In this document: positions 23,844 through 35,109 of the stretch, one piece after another
Layout: every line of letters starts with the position of its first letter
How positions within the stretch are numbered: the first letter of the stretch is position 1
The notes under the pieces: model-generated
Seen by the model: only the letters and a program-made list of their open reading frames with translations
The model's database searches: none
What the model was told of the DNA's origin: nothing
Made by a program: the position numbers and the translations under genes
Assembly (NCBI RefSeq): GCF_024158145.1
Contig: NZ_JAMYXM010000005.1
Span: 1-64,000 of the forward strand
Source: Notoacmeibacter sp. MSK16QG-6
GTDB lineage: Bacteria > Pseudomonadota > Alphaproteobacteria > Rhizobiales > Rhizobiaceae
Length of the DNA stretch: 64,000 nt
Direction: 5' to 3'

Positions 23844-26276
23844 ATGCTCTCGCGCTTTCGCTTCGGTCCGCGCATCGCTGTCGCGGCGACCCTTCTCATC
23901 ATCGCTGCGGTCGGGGCGACAGGCATTGCGGCGATCACGATCTCCTCATCGGCGCTGAAGGCAAAATCCTTCGACCGGTTGAGCGCGATAGCGGATGGCC
24001 GGCGCAATCAGCTGCAGAGTTATCTGGATAGTATCCGCCTCGATCTGGAAGGGCTGGCGTCCAGCCGGGACACCATCAACGCCACAATGTATTTTTCCGG
24101 CAGCTATGCCGGGACGGGCGACGATCCGACCGCCACACTGCAGGACCGCTATATTCATTCCAACCCAAACGAGACCGGCAAGAAGGACGAACTCGTCACA
24201 GCCGATAGCGGCGATCAGTACGATTCACTGCACAAGAAATACCATCCGGGTTTCCGCGAGCACCTGATCGATCGCGGCTATTACGATATCTTCCTTTTCA
24301 ACACCGAAGGCGATCTCGTCTACACCGTGTTCAAGGAAACGGACTACGCCACGAACCTGATCGACGGCAAATGGGCCGATAGCGGTCTCGGCCGGGTCTA
24401 TCGCGCCGCGATGGAACTGGAGACCAACGACGAATTCGTCTTCGACGATTTTGCGCCCTACGCCCCCTCGAACGGCGCGCCAGCCTCGTTCATCGCGACG
24501 CCCGTGATCGATTACAAGGGCAACAAGATCGGCGTTCTGGCCTATCAGATGCCTGTCAGCGCGATCGCATCGATCATGTATAACACGACCGGCCTCGGCC
24601 AGTCCGGTGAAACCGTGCTGCTGAACCAGAACGGCGTCATGATCACGGATTCGCAGAAGACCGATGCGGTGGAGACGCTGGCCGTCAAGCTGAATATTCC
24701 TCAGGCCGCCGAACTGACGCCCGACAATCTCATCACGGCGGAATTCGATGGCTATCGCGACATGCACTCCGATATCGCGCTGGCCGAGGTTCCCTTTTCC
24801 GGCGCGCACTGGGCCGTCGGCGCCCTGATGGACGATGCTGAAATTCTGAAGGGCGTCGCCTCTCTTCGAAATTTCATCGCACTCATTGCTCTGGCCGTTC
24901 TAATCGCCGGCATCGCTGCCGCCGTGCTTTTCGCGCGCAGCCTGTCAAAGCCGATCCAGAAACTCGTCGATCAGATGGAGACGTTGGCCGATGGCGACAC
25001 CGACATCGAACTGGAGAACGAGCGCGCGGACGAAATCGGCGACATGGCCCGCTCGGTCGCCGTCTTCCGCGATGCGGCAATCGACAAGGCGCGACTGGAA
25101 ATGGAAGCCGAAGAGAACCGTAGTCTGAGCGAACGCGAGCGCGCCGAACGCGATGCGGCCAAGGCCGAAGAACGCGCCCGGATGCAGGAGGCGGTCGACG
25201 CCCTCGGCGGCGGGCTGACGGCGCTTGCCCATGGCGATCTGACGGTCCGCCTGGACGATCCGTTCATGGAGAGCCTCGATGCGCTGCGCATCAACTTCAA
25301 CTCCTCAGTCGAGAAGCTGAACGAGACGCTCGGTGAAATTCAGCAGATTTCGTCAACGCTCGATTCCAATGCCCAGGAGGTCCGCTCGGCCACTGGCGAT
25401 CTGTCTCGCCGCACAGAGCAGCAGGCCGCCTCACTGGAAGAGACATCGGCTGCGCTGGAAGAGATCACCGCAACTATCAAGGAAAGCTCGCAAGGCGCTT
25501 CAGAGATGGCATCGATTGCCAATCTGGCCAAGTCCGACGCCGACGAATCCGCCGATGTCGTCCAGCGCGCCGCCACGGCGATGGAGGATATCGAAAGCGC
25601 AAGCAAGGAGATCGCTTCCATCACCGATGTGATCGAGGACATCGCCTTCCAGACCAACCTGCTGGCGCTGAATGCCGGGGTCGAAGCTGCGCGCGCCGGA
25701 GAGGCGGGGCAGGGCTTTGCCGTCGTCGCGCAGGAAGTTCGCGAACTGGCGCAGCGCACAACGGTCGCGGCCAAGGAGATTCAGGATCTGATCAGCAAAT
25801 CCGGCGAGCGCGTGGCCAATGGCGGCGAACTGGTGCGGGCGGCTCGCGATGCCCTCGGCAAGATTGCCGGCCACGTCACCGAGATCAACACACGCATCAC
25901 GGCTATCGCCACGGCGAGCAGCGAACAGCTGACAGGTGCCCAGGAAATCAACAGCGCCATCAGTCAGATCGACGAGGTCACACAGCAGAATGCCGCCATG
26001 GTGGAAGAGACCACGGCCGTGTCGCATAGTCTCGCCGCCGATGCGGAGCGCCTGACGGGCGTCGTCGGCGAGTTCAGCCTGACGGGCGTCGCAGCGGCCC
26101 CGGTGGCCGCGCCGAGGCAGCAGGCCAAGCCATCGCCCCGCGCGATTACGCCCGCCAATGAGGAGGCGGCGCCCCCGTCACCGGCGCGCAAGCTGGTCAA
26201 TACGCTGACCAGTGCGTTCTCCTCCAAGGGATCGGCCGCCATTGCAGTGGATCAGGAGGAATGGGCCGAGTTCTGA
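23844..26276 (+). CDS. Methyl-accepting chemotaxis protein with Cache-type sensor
   Basis: An 810-aa chemoreceptor. TM1 is about 10-33 ([20 protein letters not shown]); a large periplasmic sensor of dCache type spans about 40-330; TM2 is about 341-365; HAMP ([20 protein letters not shown]) and a second HAMP-like unit follow to about 490. The signalling domain has the hairpin tip [34 protein letters not shown]. The C-terminal WAEF may serve as a CheR/CheB tether. The ligand is not predictable. AGGTGA precedes the ATG. Its end is followed within 65 nt by an IS3 remnant. Confidence 0.93.
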   Translation: MLSRFRFGPRIAVAATLLIIAAVGATGIAAITISSSALKAKSFDRLSAIADGRRNQLQSYLDSIRLDLEGLASSRDTINATMYFSGSYAGTGDDPTATLQDRYIHSNPNETGKKDELVTADSGDQYDSLHKKYHPGFREHLIDRGYYDIFLFNTEGDLVYTVFKETDYATNLIDGKWADSGLGRVYRAAMELETNDEFVFDDFAPYAPSNGAPASFIATPVIDYKGNKIGVLAYQMPVSAIASIMYNTTGLGQSGETVLLNQNGVMITDSQKTDAVETLAVKLNIPQAAELTPDNLITAEFDGYRDMHSDIALAEVPFSGAHWAVGALMDDAEILKGVASLRNFIALIALAVLIAGIAAAVLFARSLSKPIQKLVDQMETLADGDTDIELENERADEIGDMARSVAVFRDAAIDKARLEMEAEENRSLSERERAERDAAKAEERARMQEAVDALGGGLTALAHGDLTVRLDDPFMESLDALRINFNSSVEKLNETLGEIQQISSTLDSNAQEVRSATGDLSRRTEQQAASLEETSAALEEITATIKESSQGASEMASIANLAKSDADESADVVQRAATAMEDIESASKEIASITDVIEDIAFQTNLLALNAGVEAARAGEAGQGFAVVAQEVRELAQRTTVAAKEIQDLISKSGERVANGGELVRAARDALGKIAGHVTEINTRITAIATASSEQLTGAQEINSAISQIDEVTQQNAAMVEETTAVSHSLAADAERLTGVVGEFSLTGVAAAPVAAPRQQAKPSPRAITPANEEAAPPSPARKLVNTLTSAFSSKGSAAIAVDQEEWAEF

Positions 26277-26337
26277 TCGTTTCAAACTTTTGGGCGGCGA
26301 CCGCCATCTTCCGGTGTCGTTAGGAGAGAAGAGCGGT

Positions 26338-26721
26338 CGCCGAGGTTCAGCCATCGGGGAGAAGATGTCGTCGCAACGCTGGAACGGACATGCCGGTTGG
26401 TCGGCTATCCCAAGACGATCCGGGTCGACCAGGGCTCGGAGTTCATCTCCCGTGACCTTCATCTGTAGGCCTACGCCGATGACGTCACACTCGACTTCTC
26501 GCGGCCGGGAAAGCCCACGGATAACGCGTTCATTGAGTCTTTCAACGGCAAGTTCAGGACGGAATGCCTCAATGCGCACTGGTTCCTGACGCTTGACGAC
26601 GCCCGTTTGAAAATGGAGGAATGGCGTAGGGACTACAACAATGTCCGCCCGCACAGCGCCATCGGCAACAAGCCGCCGATATCGCTCATGAAAGGCTCAT
26701 CGTCGGCTTCCGCTGCATGAG
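26338..26721 (+). pseudogene. IS3-family transposase remnant (OrfB C-terminus)
   Basis: Conceptual translation gives the rve integrase core of an IS3-type OrfB from GEDVVATLERTCRLVGYPK to PHSAIGNKPPISLM, with the catalytic Asp in IRVDQGSEF and Glu in NAFIESFNGKF. An in-frame TAG interrupts it after SRDLHL (26466-26468). The N-terminal two thirds, including the first Asp, is missing, so it is dead. The element's outer end is probably in GGGGCGGTCCAAAGAGGGG near 26740-26765. Confidence 0.85.
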
Positions 26722-27006
26722 CCATCACCCCTGGAAGTTCCGGTTCGGGGCGGTCCAAAGAGGGGTAGCACCTCACAAAGTGAACAGGGCTAGCCTATGA
26801 ATGGGTACAGTCAGGGGAGCAGGTTATATTGTTTCAATATGCCTATTGCGACCTGCGGCCGTCTTCGGCCACCCCGTTCGAAATATGCTTTGGATCGAGC
26901 GCGGTTCTTGGGCCGGATGTCGTTGAGGCGGCGCCAAGCGTGACAGAAGCTCTGATTTGAGCGATATTTGTAGTGCATCGAAAGGGAGGAATTCGATCAC
27001 GCCGAT
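26722..27006. other. Intergenic upstream of the cox cluster
   Basis: It holds the presumed terminal sequence of the IS3 remnant and then the leader of coxC. GGGAGG lies about 22 nt before the coxC ATG. No other feature is supported. Confidence 0.5.
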
Positions 27007-28167
27007 ATGATTACGCCGACCTATGACTACCTTCTGGTGGCAGCATCTATCCTCGTGTCGCTGATGGCGTCATTTACTGGCCTGACGCTGACCAAGGGTA
27101 TTTCAGCACTGCCGAGAGGTCGACGCAAGATACAGATCGTCATGGCGTCGCTGGCGCTTGGCGGCGGCATCTGGTCGATGCATTTCGTCGCCATCCTGGC
27201 GATGCGCTTTCCGCTGCCGATAGACTATGATGCATTCTACACGCTGGGATCCGCGCTGATCGCCATCCTGATGGCGGGCATCGCGCTCCTGATCATGCAT
27301 TTTGCGCCAAGGACATGGTTAGGCCTGATCACCGCCGGCGTCGTACTCGGCAACGGCATCGTCGTCATGCACTATGTCGGCATGTCGGCGATCCGCGGTT
27401 GCCTGCCGCTTTACGAACCGACGGGCATAGCGTTCGCCGTCGGTGGGGCGTCGATCATGGGCGTTACCGCTGTCGGCGTCGCCTATGCGAAACGCGATAC
27501 GGCCCATATTCTGGCGGGCACGATGATCTTCGGCTCTTCGGTCGTCGTCGTGCATTTCCTGGCGATTTTCTGGACCAGCTTTCGGATCTCTGGCTCAGTC
27601 GTGACCGACATAAACCCGCTAATCGAGAACGGCACGCTGGCGCTTCTGGTGATGTTTTCCGCATTTGTGATCTGCGGCACCTTCCTTCTCGCGTCGACCA
27701 ACTACGTGTTTGCCGATTTCGAAGAAGCGGCAATCGCTGACGGGACCATCGAGATGTCAGGGGATGCGCGACCGGAAATCGACCCATCGCTAGCCGAAAA
27801 GGCTCTGAGCGAGGCGTTCGTGCCGAGCGGCGGCGCACCGCGCATTCCGTATGAGCGCGACAAGCGCACGTCCTTCATCCCGGCGGATCAGGCGATCGCC
27901 CTACGTGCGGAAGGACACTACACGGTGGTCTACACGCATGATGAAGAGCTGTTCTGCCCGTGGTCGATCTCACAAGCGGAAAAACGATTGCCGGATGCGC
28001 TCTTCCTGCGCACGCACCGGAGCTATCTCGTCAACATCAGCCAGGTGACAGGTTTCGAGCGCCACAAGGACAGCGGTTCCTGCCATTTCGACGGCGTCCA
28101 GTCGCTAAAACTCGCGCCCGTCAGTCGTGGCAACGTCGCAGGCGTGCGCGAAGCCCTCGGGCTCTGA
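27007..28167 (+). CDS. coxC: MHYT sensor-LytTR regulator, CoxC/CoxH-type
   Basis: A 386-aa protein. The N-terminal ~235 residues are a seven-helix MHYT domain with the repeated Met/His motifs IWSMHFVAIL, VVMHYVGMSA and VVVHFLAIFW, proposed to bind copper and sense O2, CO or NO. The C-terminal ~100 residues form a LytTR DNA-binding domain (AEGHYTVVYT, LFLRTHRSYLVNI). This architecture is that of CoxC and CoxH of Oligotropha. It precedes coxM by about 190 nt and probably regulates the cluster or acts as its membrane sensor. Confidence 0.88.
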   Translation: MITPTYDYLLVAASILVSLMASFTGLTLTKGISALPRGRRKIQIVMASLALGGGIWSMHFVAILAMRFPLPIDYDAFYTLGSALIAILMAGIALLIMHFAPRTWLGLITAGVVLGNGIVVMHYVGMSAIRGCLPLYEPTGIAFAVGGASIMGVTAVGVAYAKRDTAHILAGTMIFGSSVVVVHFLAIFWTSFRISGSVVTDINPLIENGTLALLVMFSAFVICGTFLLASTNYVFADFEEAAIADGTIEMSGDARPEIDPSLAEKALSEAFVPSGGAPRIPYERDKRTSFIPADQAIALRAEGHYTVVYTHDEELFCPWSISQAEKRLPDALFLRTHRSYLVNISQVTGFERHKDSGSCHFDGVQSLKLAPVSRGNVAGVREALGL

Positions 28168-28356
28168 TCTGCACCCGGTTTTGGAGCCAGTCAACAAGCT
28201 TTCGCGGTTCGTGCAGCCAGATCGCGTTTCGTGAAATCGGCCTCGCCCGCCATGGATTAGCGGTCGCCAGCTTCGGTCCGGCCCATATTCTTCCGATCGT
28301 GCGGACATGCAACTCAATCCGGCCAAACCGGTGTGTCCGACATGCGGGAGGAAGGC
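28168..28356. promoter_or_regulatory. Leader upstream of coxM
   Basis: A 189-nt gap inside an otherwise tight cluster, so a cox structural-gene promoter is likely here. No operator was recognised. GGGAGGAAGGC immediately precedes the coxM ATG. Confidence 0.35.
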
Positions 28357-29211
28357 ATGATACCTGGAAATTTCGAATATTATCGCCCGGAATCCGTCAG
28401 CGATGCGGTCAAACTGCTCGCCCAGCACGGCGACGAGGCGCGCGCGATCGCCGGCGGTCACAGCCTGATTCCGATGATGAAGCTGCGCATGGCGGAGGTC
28501 GGCCACCTCGTCGACCTGCAGGCCATCGGCGATCTCAAGGGCATTTCGGTCGATGGCGGCATGATCACCGTCGGCGCCATGACGACGCAGCACGAGCTGA
28601 TCGCGTCCGAGGCGCTTGCCAAAGCGGCGCCGATCATCCGCGAGGCATCGCTGCAAATCGCCGACCCGCAGGTGCGTTATGTCGGCACCATCGGTGGCAA
28701 TGTCGCCAATGGCGATCCCGGCAACGACATGCCCGGCCTGATGCAGTGTCTCGACGCAACCTTTGTACTGGCCGGTCCCAATGGCACCCGTGAGGTTGCG
28801 GCACGCGACTTTTACGAGGCGGCATATTTCACTGCGCGCGAAGACGACGAGTTGCTCGTATCGATCCGCTTCGCCACGCCGAAGGGCGGCTACGCCTACG
28901 AAAAGCAGAAGCGCAAGATCGGCGACTATGCGACCGCCGCGGCTGCCGTTCTGATCGAGAAGAATGCTGGCAAGGTCAGCGCGGCTTCGATCGCCATGAC
29001 CAATCTGTCCGATACGCCGGTATATTGCCAGGAGGCCGCGGAGGCACTTCTTGGAACCGCGACGGGCAACCCCGACATCGAAGCAGCCGTAACCGCCATG
29101 AAGGCAGCCATCGATCCGCAGGAGGACAATCGCGGGCCGGTGGAATTCAAGCAACATGTGGCTGGCGTAATCCTGCGCCGGGCGATCGAGCGCGCGGTGT
29201 CGCGCGCCTGA
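28357..29211 (+). CDS. coxM: Carbon monoxide dehydrogenase, FAD-binding medium subunit
   Basis: A 284-aa flavoprotein subunit of the molybdenum hydroxylase family. FAD contacts are visible in AGGHSLIPMMKLRM (about 33-46) and TIGGNVANGDPGND. It accepts electrons from CoxS iron-sulphur clusters and passes them to the quinone pool. The internal ATG at 28357 is chosen for its strong Shine-Dalgarno and the family start MIPGNFEYYRP. coxS follows after 27 nt. Confidence 0.95.
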   Translation: MIPGNFEYYRPESVSDAVKLLAQHGDEARAIAGGHSLIPMMKLRMAEVGHLVDLQAIGDLKGISVDGGMITVGAMTTQHELIASEALAKAAPIIREASLQIADPQVRYVGTIGGNVANGDPGNDMPGLMQCLDATFVLAGPNGTREVAARDFYEAAYFTAREDDELLVSIRFATPKGGYAYEKQKRKIGDYATAAAAVLIEKNAGKVSAASIAMTNLSDTPVYCQEAAEALLGTATGNPDIEAAVTAMKAAIDPQEDNRGPVEFKQHVAGVILRRAIERAVSRA

Positions 29212-29238
29212 ACCGGCCAGGACCGGGAGGAGATATTC

Positions 29239-29730
29239 ATGAGCAAGACGCACATCAAGCTGACGGTCAACGGCAAACAGCACGAACTGCTCGCCGAGCC
29301 GCGCCAGTTGCTGATCCACGTATTGCGCGAGGAACTCGGGCTCACCGGCCCGCATATCGGTTGCGAGACAACGCATTGCGGCGCCTGCACGGTCGATCTG
29401 GACGGCAAGTCGGTCAAATCCTGCACTGTGTTCGCAGCGCAGGCGAACGGTGCCGAGGTCACGACGATCGAGGGCCTCGGCGGTCCCGACGGTCTGCATG
29501 TCCTGCAGCAAATGTTCAAGGAGCATCACGGCCTGCAATGCGGCTTCTGCACGCCGGGCATGATCACCCGGGCGCATCGTCTCCTCCAGGAAAACCCTGA
29601 CCCGAGCGAAGAGGAGGTCCGCTTCGGCATGGCCGGCAATCTGTGCCGTTGCACCGGCTACCAGAACATCGTCAAGGCAATCCTCGCCGCCGCGGCCGAG
29701 ATGAACGCCGCAAAGGAGGCAGCACAATGA
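29239..29730 (+). CDS. coxS: Carbon monoxide dehydrogenase, [2Fe-2S] small subunit
   Basis: A 163-aa iron-sulphur subunit with both expected clusters: the plant-ferredoxin type site [14 protein letters not shown] with a later Cys (KSVKSC), and the second site QCGFCTPGM with [11 protein letters not shown]. It relays electrons from the Mo-Cu centre of CoxL to FAD in CoxM. Its stop overlaps the coxL ATG (ATGA). Confidence 0.96.
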   Translation: MSKTHIKLTVNGKQHELLAEPRQLLIHVLREELGLTGPHIGCETTHCGACTVDLDGKSVKSCTVFAAQANGAEVTTIEGLGGPDGLHVLQQMFKEHHGLQCGFCTPGMITRAHRLLQENPDPSEEEVRFGMAGNLCRCTGYQNIVKAILAAAAEMNAAKEAAQ

Positions 29731-32147
29731 ACGAGATGTCACCCCCGAAGGCAGAACGCGCCGCCGCCCTCAAAGGTCTTGGCTCTGCCCGCAAGCGCGT
29801 CGAGGACGCCCGCTTCACCCAGGGCAAGGGCAACTATGTGGATGACCTGAAACTGCCGGGCATGCTGTTCGGCGATTTCGTCCGCTCGCCCTATGCGCAC
29901 GCACGCGTCAAGTCGATCAATGCCGACAAGGCGAAAGAACTCCCCGGCGTTGTCGCGGTGCTGACGGCAGAGGATTTGGCCCCGCTCAACCTGCACTGGA
30001 TGCCGACGCTCGCCGGCGACAAGCAGATGGTGCTTGCCGATGGCAAGGTGCTGTTCCAGGGCCAGGAGGTCGCCTTCGTCGTCGCCGAGGATCGCTACAT
30101 CGCCGCCGACGCGGTGGAACTGGTCGAAGTCGACTACGAGGAGCTTCCCGTTGTCACCGATCCTTTTAAGGCCGAGGCCGAAGACGCGCCGGTGCTGCGC
30201 GAGGACCTCGAGGGCAAGATGGAGGGTGCACACGGGCCGCGCCGCCATCACAACCACATTTTTACCTGGGAACAGGGTGACAAGGCGTCCACGGAATCCG
30301 TGCTCGGTTCGGCCGAGGTCGTCGCCGAAGAGATGGTCTACTACCATCGCACGCATCCGTGTCCTCTGGAGACCTGCGGCTGCGTTGCCTCCATGGACAA
30401 GGTGAACGGCAAGCTGACCCTGCACGGCACCTTCCAGGCGCCGCACGCGGTCCGCACGGTCGCCTCACTCATTTCCGGCATCGCCGAGCACAATATCCGC
30501 GTCATCTCGCCCGATATCGGCGGCGGCTTCGGCAATAAGGTCGGTGTCTATTCCGGTTATATCTGCGCCATCGTCGCCTCGATCGTCACCGGCGTGCCGG
30601 TCAAGTGGATCGAGGACAGGATGGAAAACCTGATGTCGACCGCCTTTGCCCGCGACTACTGGATGAAGGGCAAAATCGCCGCGACCAAGGATGGAAAGAT
30701 CACCGGCCTGTGGTGTCATGTCACTGCCGATCACGGCGCCTTCGACGCCTGCGCCGACCCGACCAAGTTTCCGGCCGGCTTCTTCAACATCTGCACCGGT
30801 TCCTATGATATCCCGGTCGCCTATCTCGCCGTCGATGGCGTCTACACCAACAAGGCGCCCGGCGGCGTTGCCTATCGCTGTTCATTCCGGGTGACCGAGG
30901 CGGCCTACTTCATCGAGCGGATGATCGAGGTCCTCGCCATCAAGCTCGACATGGATGCGGCCGAACTACGAGCCAAGAATTTCATCAAGAAGGATCAGTT
31001 CCCGTACAACTCTGCGCTCGGCTGGGAATACGATTCCGGCGATTACCACACCGCATGGGACAAGGCGCTGAAGGCCGTCGATTACGAAGGCCTGCGCAAG
31101 GAACAGGCACAGCGGATCGAGGACTTCAAGGCCGGCAAGACCCGGAAGCTGATCGGGATTGGTCTCACGCACTTCACAGAGATCGTCGGCGCGGGTCCGG
31201 TGAAGAATTGTGACATCCTCGGGCTCGGCATGTTCGACTCATGCGAAATCCGCATTCACCCCACCGGATCTGCGATCGCGCGGCTCGGTACGATCAGCCA
31301 GGGCCAGGGTCATGCAACGACCTTCGCCCAGATCCTCGCCTCCGAAATCGGCATTCCGGCCGACGACATCACCGTCGAGGAAGGCGATACCGACACCGCT
31401 CCCTACGGCCTTGGGACCTATGGCTCGCGCTCCACGCCTGTCGCCGGCGCGGCCACCGCCATGGCCGGCCGCAAGATCCGCGCCAAGGCGCAGATGATCG
31501 CCGCCTACCTTCTCGAAGTCCACGATGACGATGTCGAATGGGATGTCGACCGGTTCGTGGTCAAGGGCGCGCCCGAGCGCTTCAAGACGATGAAAGAAGT
31601 GGCCTTTGCCTCCTACAACCAGCCGATCCCGGGTGTGGAACCCGGTCTGGAGGCGGTCAGCTATTACGATCCGCCGAACATGACCTACCCCTTTGGTGCT
31701 TACATCTGCGTGATGGAGATCGACGTCGATACGGGCGAGCACAAGATCCGCCAGTTCTATGCACTCGACGATTGCGGCACGCGCATCAACCCGATGATCA
31801 TCGAAGGCCAGGTCCATGGGGGCCTGACGGAGGCTCTTGCGATTACCATGGGCCAGGAGATCGCCTATGACGACATGGGCAACGTCAAGACCGGCACATT
31901 GATGGATTTCTTCGTGCCGACGTCCTGGGAGACGCCCCACTACACCACCGACTTTACCGTGACGCCCAGCCCGCATCATCCGATCGGCGCCAAGGGCGTG
32001 GGCGAGAGCCCGAATGTCGGTGGCGTGCCGGCATTTTCCAACGCCGTGCATGACGCGTTCCGGCCATTCGGTCTGGTCCAGTCGCACATGCCGCACGATC
32101 ACTGGCGTATCTGGAAGATTGCCCACGATTTCGGCCTGCACGGCTGA
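29727..32147 (+). CDS. coxL: Form I aerobic carbon monoxide dehydrogenase, large subunit
   Basis: An 806-aa molybdenum-copper subunit. The form I signature AYRCSFR is present ([15 protein letters not shown]), with the copper-ligand Cys at about residue 385, against C388 in Oligotropha as recalled. The catalytic Glu region [13 protein letters not shown] is near the C-terminus. It oxidises CO to CO2 and feeds electrons into respiration. The ATG at 29727 is coupled to the coxS stop. The signature separates it from form II (CO-unrelated) homologues. Confidence 0.96.
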   Translation: MNEMSPPKAERAAALKGLGSARKRVEDARFTQGKGNYVDDLKLPGMLFGDFVRSPYAHARVKSINADKAKELPGVVAVLTAEDLAPLNLHWMPTLAGDKQMVLADGKVLFQGQEVAFVVAEDRYIAADAVELVEVDYEELPVVTDPFKAEAEDAPVLREDLEGKMEGAHGPRRHHNHIFTWEQGDKASTESVLGSAEVVAEEMVYYHRTHPCPLETCGCVASMDKVNGKLTLHGTFQAPHAVRTVASLISGIAEHNIRVISPDIGGGFGNKVGVYSGYICAIVASIVTGVPVKWIEDRMENLMSTAFARDYWMKGKIAATKDGKITGLWCHVTADHGAFDACADPTKFPAGFFNICTGSYDIPVAYLAVDGVYTNKAPGGVAYRCSFRVTEAAYFIERMIEVLAIKLDMDAAELRAKNFIKKDQFPYNSALGWEYDSGDYHTAWDKALKAVDYEGLRKEQAQRIEDFKAGKTRKLIGIGLTHFTEIVGAGPVKNCDILGLGMFDSCEIRIHPTGSAIARLGTISQGQGHATTFAQILASEIGIPADDITVEEGDTDTAPYGLGTYGSRSTPVAGAATAMAGRKIRAKAQMIAAYLLEVHDDDVEWDVDRFVVKGAPERFKTMKEVAFASYNQPIPGVEPGLEAVSYYDPPNMTYPFGAYICVMEIDVDTGEHKIRQFYALDDCGTRINPMIIEGQVHGGLTEALAITMGQEIAYDDMGNVKTGTLMDFFVPTSWETPHYTTDFTVTPSPHHPIGAKGVGESPNVGGVPAFSNAVHDAFRPFGLVQSHMPHDHWRIWKIAHDFGLHG

Positions 32148-32204
32148 GCGCGGGCCTGAACCAGCGGCATCCGGAATAAACCGGATGTCTTCGGAGCTTT
32201 GAAA

Positions 32205-33080
32205 ATGGCCTGGCAAAAACTGCAGGGCGACTTGGCCGATACCGGCTACGTCGCTTCCGACGATTTGGCAATGGCGCTTTACCTGGCGGTGACGCTGGGC
32301 AAGCCGCTTTTGCTCGAAGGGCCGGCGGGTGTCGGCAAAACGCAGATCGCCAAGACGCTGGCGGAGTTTCACGATACGCGCCTGATCCGTCTGCAATGCT
32401 ACGAGGGGCTCGACGCCTCTCACGCCATCTATGAGTGGAACTACCAGCGCCAATTGCTGTCGATCCGGGCGGCCGCCGAAGAGCACCGGCGGTCCGACGA
32501 GATCGAGGATCACATCTTTTCCGAAAAGTTCCTTCTGAAGCGGCCGCTGCTGGAGGCAATCCGCCAGGAAAGGCCGGCCGTGCTGCTGATCGATGAGATC
32601 GACCGGGCGGACGAGGAGTTCGAGGCCTACCTCCTGGAGATCCTGTCGGACTTCCAGATCACCATTCCCGAAATCGGCACCATCGAGGCGAAGACGCGCC
32701 CGCATGTTATCCTGACGGCCAATGGGGCGCGCGACCTGTCCGACGCGCTGCGCCGCCGCTGCCTTTACAGCTATGTCGACTATCCCGACCGCAAGACGGA
32801 GTTGGCAATCCTCGCCAGGCGCCGCCCCGATCTCGAAGACCGGCTTGCCGAACAGATCGTCGGTTTCGTGCAGGCGCTGCGCAAGGAGGAATTGGAGAAA
32901 AATCCGGGCATCGCCGAAGTGCTGGACTGGGCGGCCGCGCTCGCCGGTCTCGGCGTCAACGATCTCGCCGACAATCCCGAACAGACCCAGGCAACGCTTG
33001 TGTGCCTTCTGAAAACCGAGCGCGACCGCGCTGCGGTGCCAAAGGAGGTGCAGCAGCGCCTGGCCGGGAAGGCGGCGTGA
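32205..33080 (+). CDS. coxD: MoxR-type AAA+ ATPase for CODH maturation, CoxD
   Basis: A 291-aa AAA+ ATPase. Walker A is EGPAGVGKTQ (about 38-47) and Walker B is AVLLIDEIDRADEEFE. CoxD is needed to build the Cu-S-Mo active site, likely as a chaperone acting with CoxE. The ATG at 32205 is preferred over an in-frame TTG 6 nt upstream. The stop overlaps coxE (TGATG). Confidence 0.93.
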   Translation: MAWQKLQGDLADTGYVASDDLAMALYLAVTLGKPLLLEGPAGVGKTQIAKTLAEFHDTRLIRLQCYEGLDASHAIYEWNYQRQLLSIRAAAEEHRRSDEIEDHIFSEKFLLKRPLLEAIRQERPAVLLIDEIDRADEEFEAYLLEILSDFQITIPEIGTIEAKTRPHVILTANGARDLSDALRRRCLYSYVDYPDRKTELAILARRRPDLEDRLAEQIVGFVQALRKEELEKNPGIAEVLDWAAALAGLGVNDLADNPEQTQATLVCLLKTERDRAAVPKEVQQRLAGKAA

Positions 33081-34264
33081 TGGCAGTGACGCGCTTTCCC
33101 GAACGCGCCGCCGGTCCCGCTGAGCGGCTGGCCGGCTTCATGGCGCATCTGAGAATGAACAGTATTCCGGCCGGTCTCGGAGAGGCCGAGACCGCCATTG
33201 CCGCGCTCGGCGTTGTCGATGCGGGGCGGATCAGCGAGGTTCGTTCCGCACTGAGAACGATCTGCGTCGGCGATGCCGAGCAGGAACAGCGATTCGATGA
33301 TTTGTTCGACGCCTATTGGCTGAACCGGGGCCGCAAGCGCGATGGCGCCTCTGTCGCGCATCCGGCGCACAATATGCGCGCACAGAGCGGCAGCAATTAC
33401 CGCATGGCGCCTGGAACCAGCAACGCGGAAGGCGAGGCCGATACGCCGGACGAGGACCCATCGAATAATGCGAGCCGTTCCGGTACCGGACGCCTCGTCG
33501 CCTCCAGGATCGCCACGATTGAAAAAACCGACCTGCGCAAGCTGATGACGCCCGAGGATCTGGAAACGGCCGAGCGGGTCGCGCGGCGCATTGCTGCAAG
33601 CATCCGCGACCGCCGGTCGCGTCGGCGCAGGATGGCGGTGCGTGGAGACCTCCTCGATATGCGCCGCATCCTGCGCCGGAGCATCAGCCGGGGCGGCGAG
33701 CCGATCGACCTGTTCTTCAAGGTCCGGCCGCTCCGCCGGGTTCGTATCGTGGCGCTCCTCGACGTGTCGGGGTCAATGGCTGTCTATGCCCGTGTTTTCC
33801 TGGCCTTCCTGAAGGGACTGGTTTCCGCCGACCAGACGACCGACGCCTATCTGTTTAATACCCAACTGGTGCGAATCTCGGATGCGATGCGCGACGGCGA
33901 TACGATGCGGGCGGTCAACCGCCTGTCGATCATGGCGCAGGGCTTCGGTGGCGGCACGAAGATCGCGGCCAATCTTAAGCTGTTCAATGCACAATATGCA
34001 GCCCAGTCGGTCAACGGACGTTCGGTCGTGATCATCCTGTCGGATGGATACGACACCGATCGCCCGGAGATGCTGGCGGCGGAACTGGCGCGTCTGAAGC
34101 GGCGCGGGGCGCGCATCGTCTGGCTCAACCCGCTCAAGGGCTGGAAAGACTATCAACCTGTGGCGTCCGGCATGGCCGCGGCGCTGCCATATCTCGACCT
34201 TTTCGCCGCAGCGAACACGCTCGCCGATCTGGCCGCACTCGAGCCTTGGCTCGAAACGATCTGA
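33080..34264 (+). CDS. coxE: VWA-domain maturation protein CoxE
   Basis: A 394-aa protein with a C-terminal von Willebrand A domain (about 230-385) bearing the MIDAS motif LLDVSGSMAVYAR. The middle part is basic and arginine rich (RDRRSRRRRMAVRGD). MoxR ATPase and VWA protein pairs work together, so it should partner CoxD in metal-centre assembly. It is coupled to coxD by overlap, and its stop TGA is 11 nt before the coxF ATG. Confidence 0.92.
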   Translation: MAVTRFPERAAGPAERLAGFMAHLRMNSIPAGLGEAETAIAALGVVDAGRISEVRSALRTICVGDAEQEQRFDDLFDAYWLNRGRKRDGASVAHPAHNMRAQSGSNYRMAPGTSNAEGEADTPDEDPSNNASRSGTGRLVASRIATIEKTDLRKLMTPEDLETAERVARRIAASIRDRRSRRRRMAVRGDLLDMRRILRRSISRGGEPIDLFFKVRPLRRVRIVALLDVSGSMAVYARVFLAFLKGLVSADQTTDAYLFNTQLVRISDAMRDGDTMRAVNRLSIMAQGFGGGTKIAANLKLFNAQYAAQSVNGRSVVIILSDGYDTDRPEMLAAELARLKRRGARIVWLNPLKGWKDYQPVASGMAAALPYLDLFAAANTLADLAALEPWLETI

Positions 34265-34275
34265 TGGAGGTCGTC

Positions 34276-35109
34276 ATGAGACAGCAGTCCGACATAATCA
34301 AACACGCGGCCGACCTGCGCGGCACCGGCGAAGCCTTCGTTCTGGCGACGGTTGTGCGAACGGTGGCCGCGACAGCCGCGAAAGCCGGCGCAAAGGCGAT
34401 CATCAGGGCTGACGGAACGATCGTCGAGGGTTGGATCGGCGGCGGCTGCGCGCGCGGGGCCGTTCTGAAGGCTGCGAAGGAAGCCATCGCCGACGGCCAG
34501 TCGCGTTTTATCTCCGTACAGCCCGAGGAGGCTCTCGCCGAACACGGCGTCGCCGCCGGTACAGAAAAGGAAGGCGTGCGCTTCGCCCGCAACATGTGCC
34601 CCTCCAAGGGCACGATGGACGTTTTCGTCGAGCCAGTTCTGCCGGCGCCGGATGTGGTCATCCTCGGATCGAGCCCCGTTGCTGTGGCGCTTGCGAACAT
34701 CGCGCCGCGCTTCGGGTTCCATGTCACCGTTTGCGCCCCAGTCGACGAGCAGGATGCCTTCGCAGCGGCCGATGCGCGTGTCGACGGCTTCATGATCGAC
34801 ACTGCGGAGCCACGCGAGCGTTATGTCGTCGTCTCAACCCAGGGACGCGGCGACGAGGCAGCGCTCAGCGCAGCTCTTTCCGTGCCGGCCGCCCACTTGG
34901 CTTTCGTCGGCAGCAAGGCCAAGGCAGCCTCGATCGGCGCCAAACTGCGCGACAAGGATGTCGATAAGGAGCGCTTGGCTGCACTCAAGGCGCCTGCCGG
35001 TCTCGATATCGGCGCCATTACCCCGGATGAAATCGCGTTGTCGATCCTAACAGAAATCGTGCAGGTGCGCCGACGCCGCCAGCGCAAAACCGCGGAGGCA
35101 GCATCATGA
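34276..35109 (+). CDS. coxF: XdhC/CoxF-family maturation factor
   Basis: A 277-aa member of the XdhC/CoxI family, which handles the molybdenum cofactor of hydroxylases. The conserved start region GEAFVLATVVRTV, the EGWIGGGCARGAVLK motif and a Rossmann-like part (DVVILGSSPVAVALANI) are visible. GGAGG precedes the ATG at 34276; an alternative ATG at 34264 overlaps the coxE stop. The gene end overlaps a small downstream ORF. Confidence 0.9.
   Translation: MRQQSDIIKHAADLRGTGEAFVLATVVRTVAATAAKAGAKAIIRADGTIVEGWIGGGCARGAVLKAAKEAIADGQSRFISVQPEEALAEHGVAAGTEKEGVRFARNMCPSKGTMDVFVEPVLPAPDVVILGSSPVAVALANIAPRFGFHVTVCAPVDEQDAFAAADARVDGFMIDTAEPRERYVVVSTQGRGDEAALSAALSVPAAHLAFVGSKAKAASIGAKLRDKDVDKERLAALKAPAGLDIGAITPDEIALSILTEIVQVRRRRQRKTAEAAS

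Noticed and set aside
28105-29742. 545-codon minus-strand frame under coxM and coxS
   Set aside because: Antisense to two well-supported cox genes, with a composition typical of a shadow frame.
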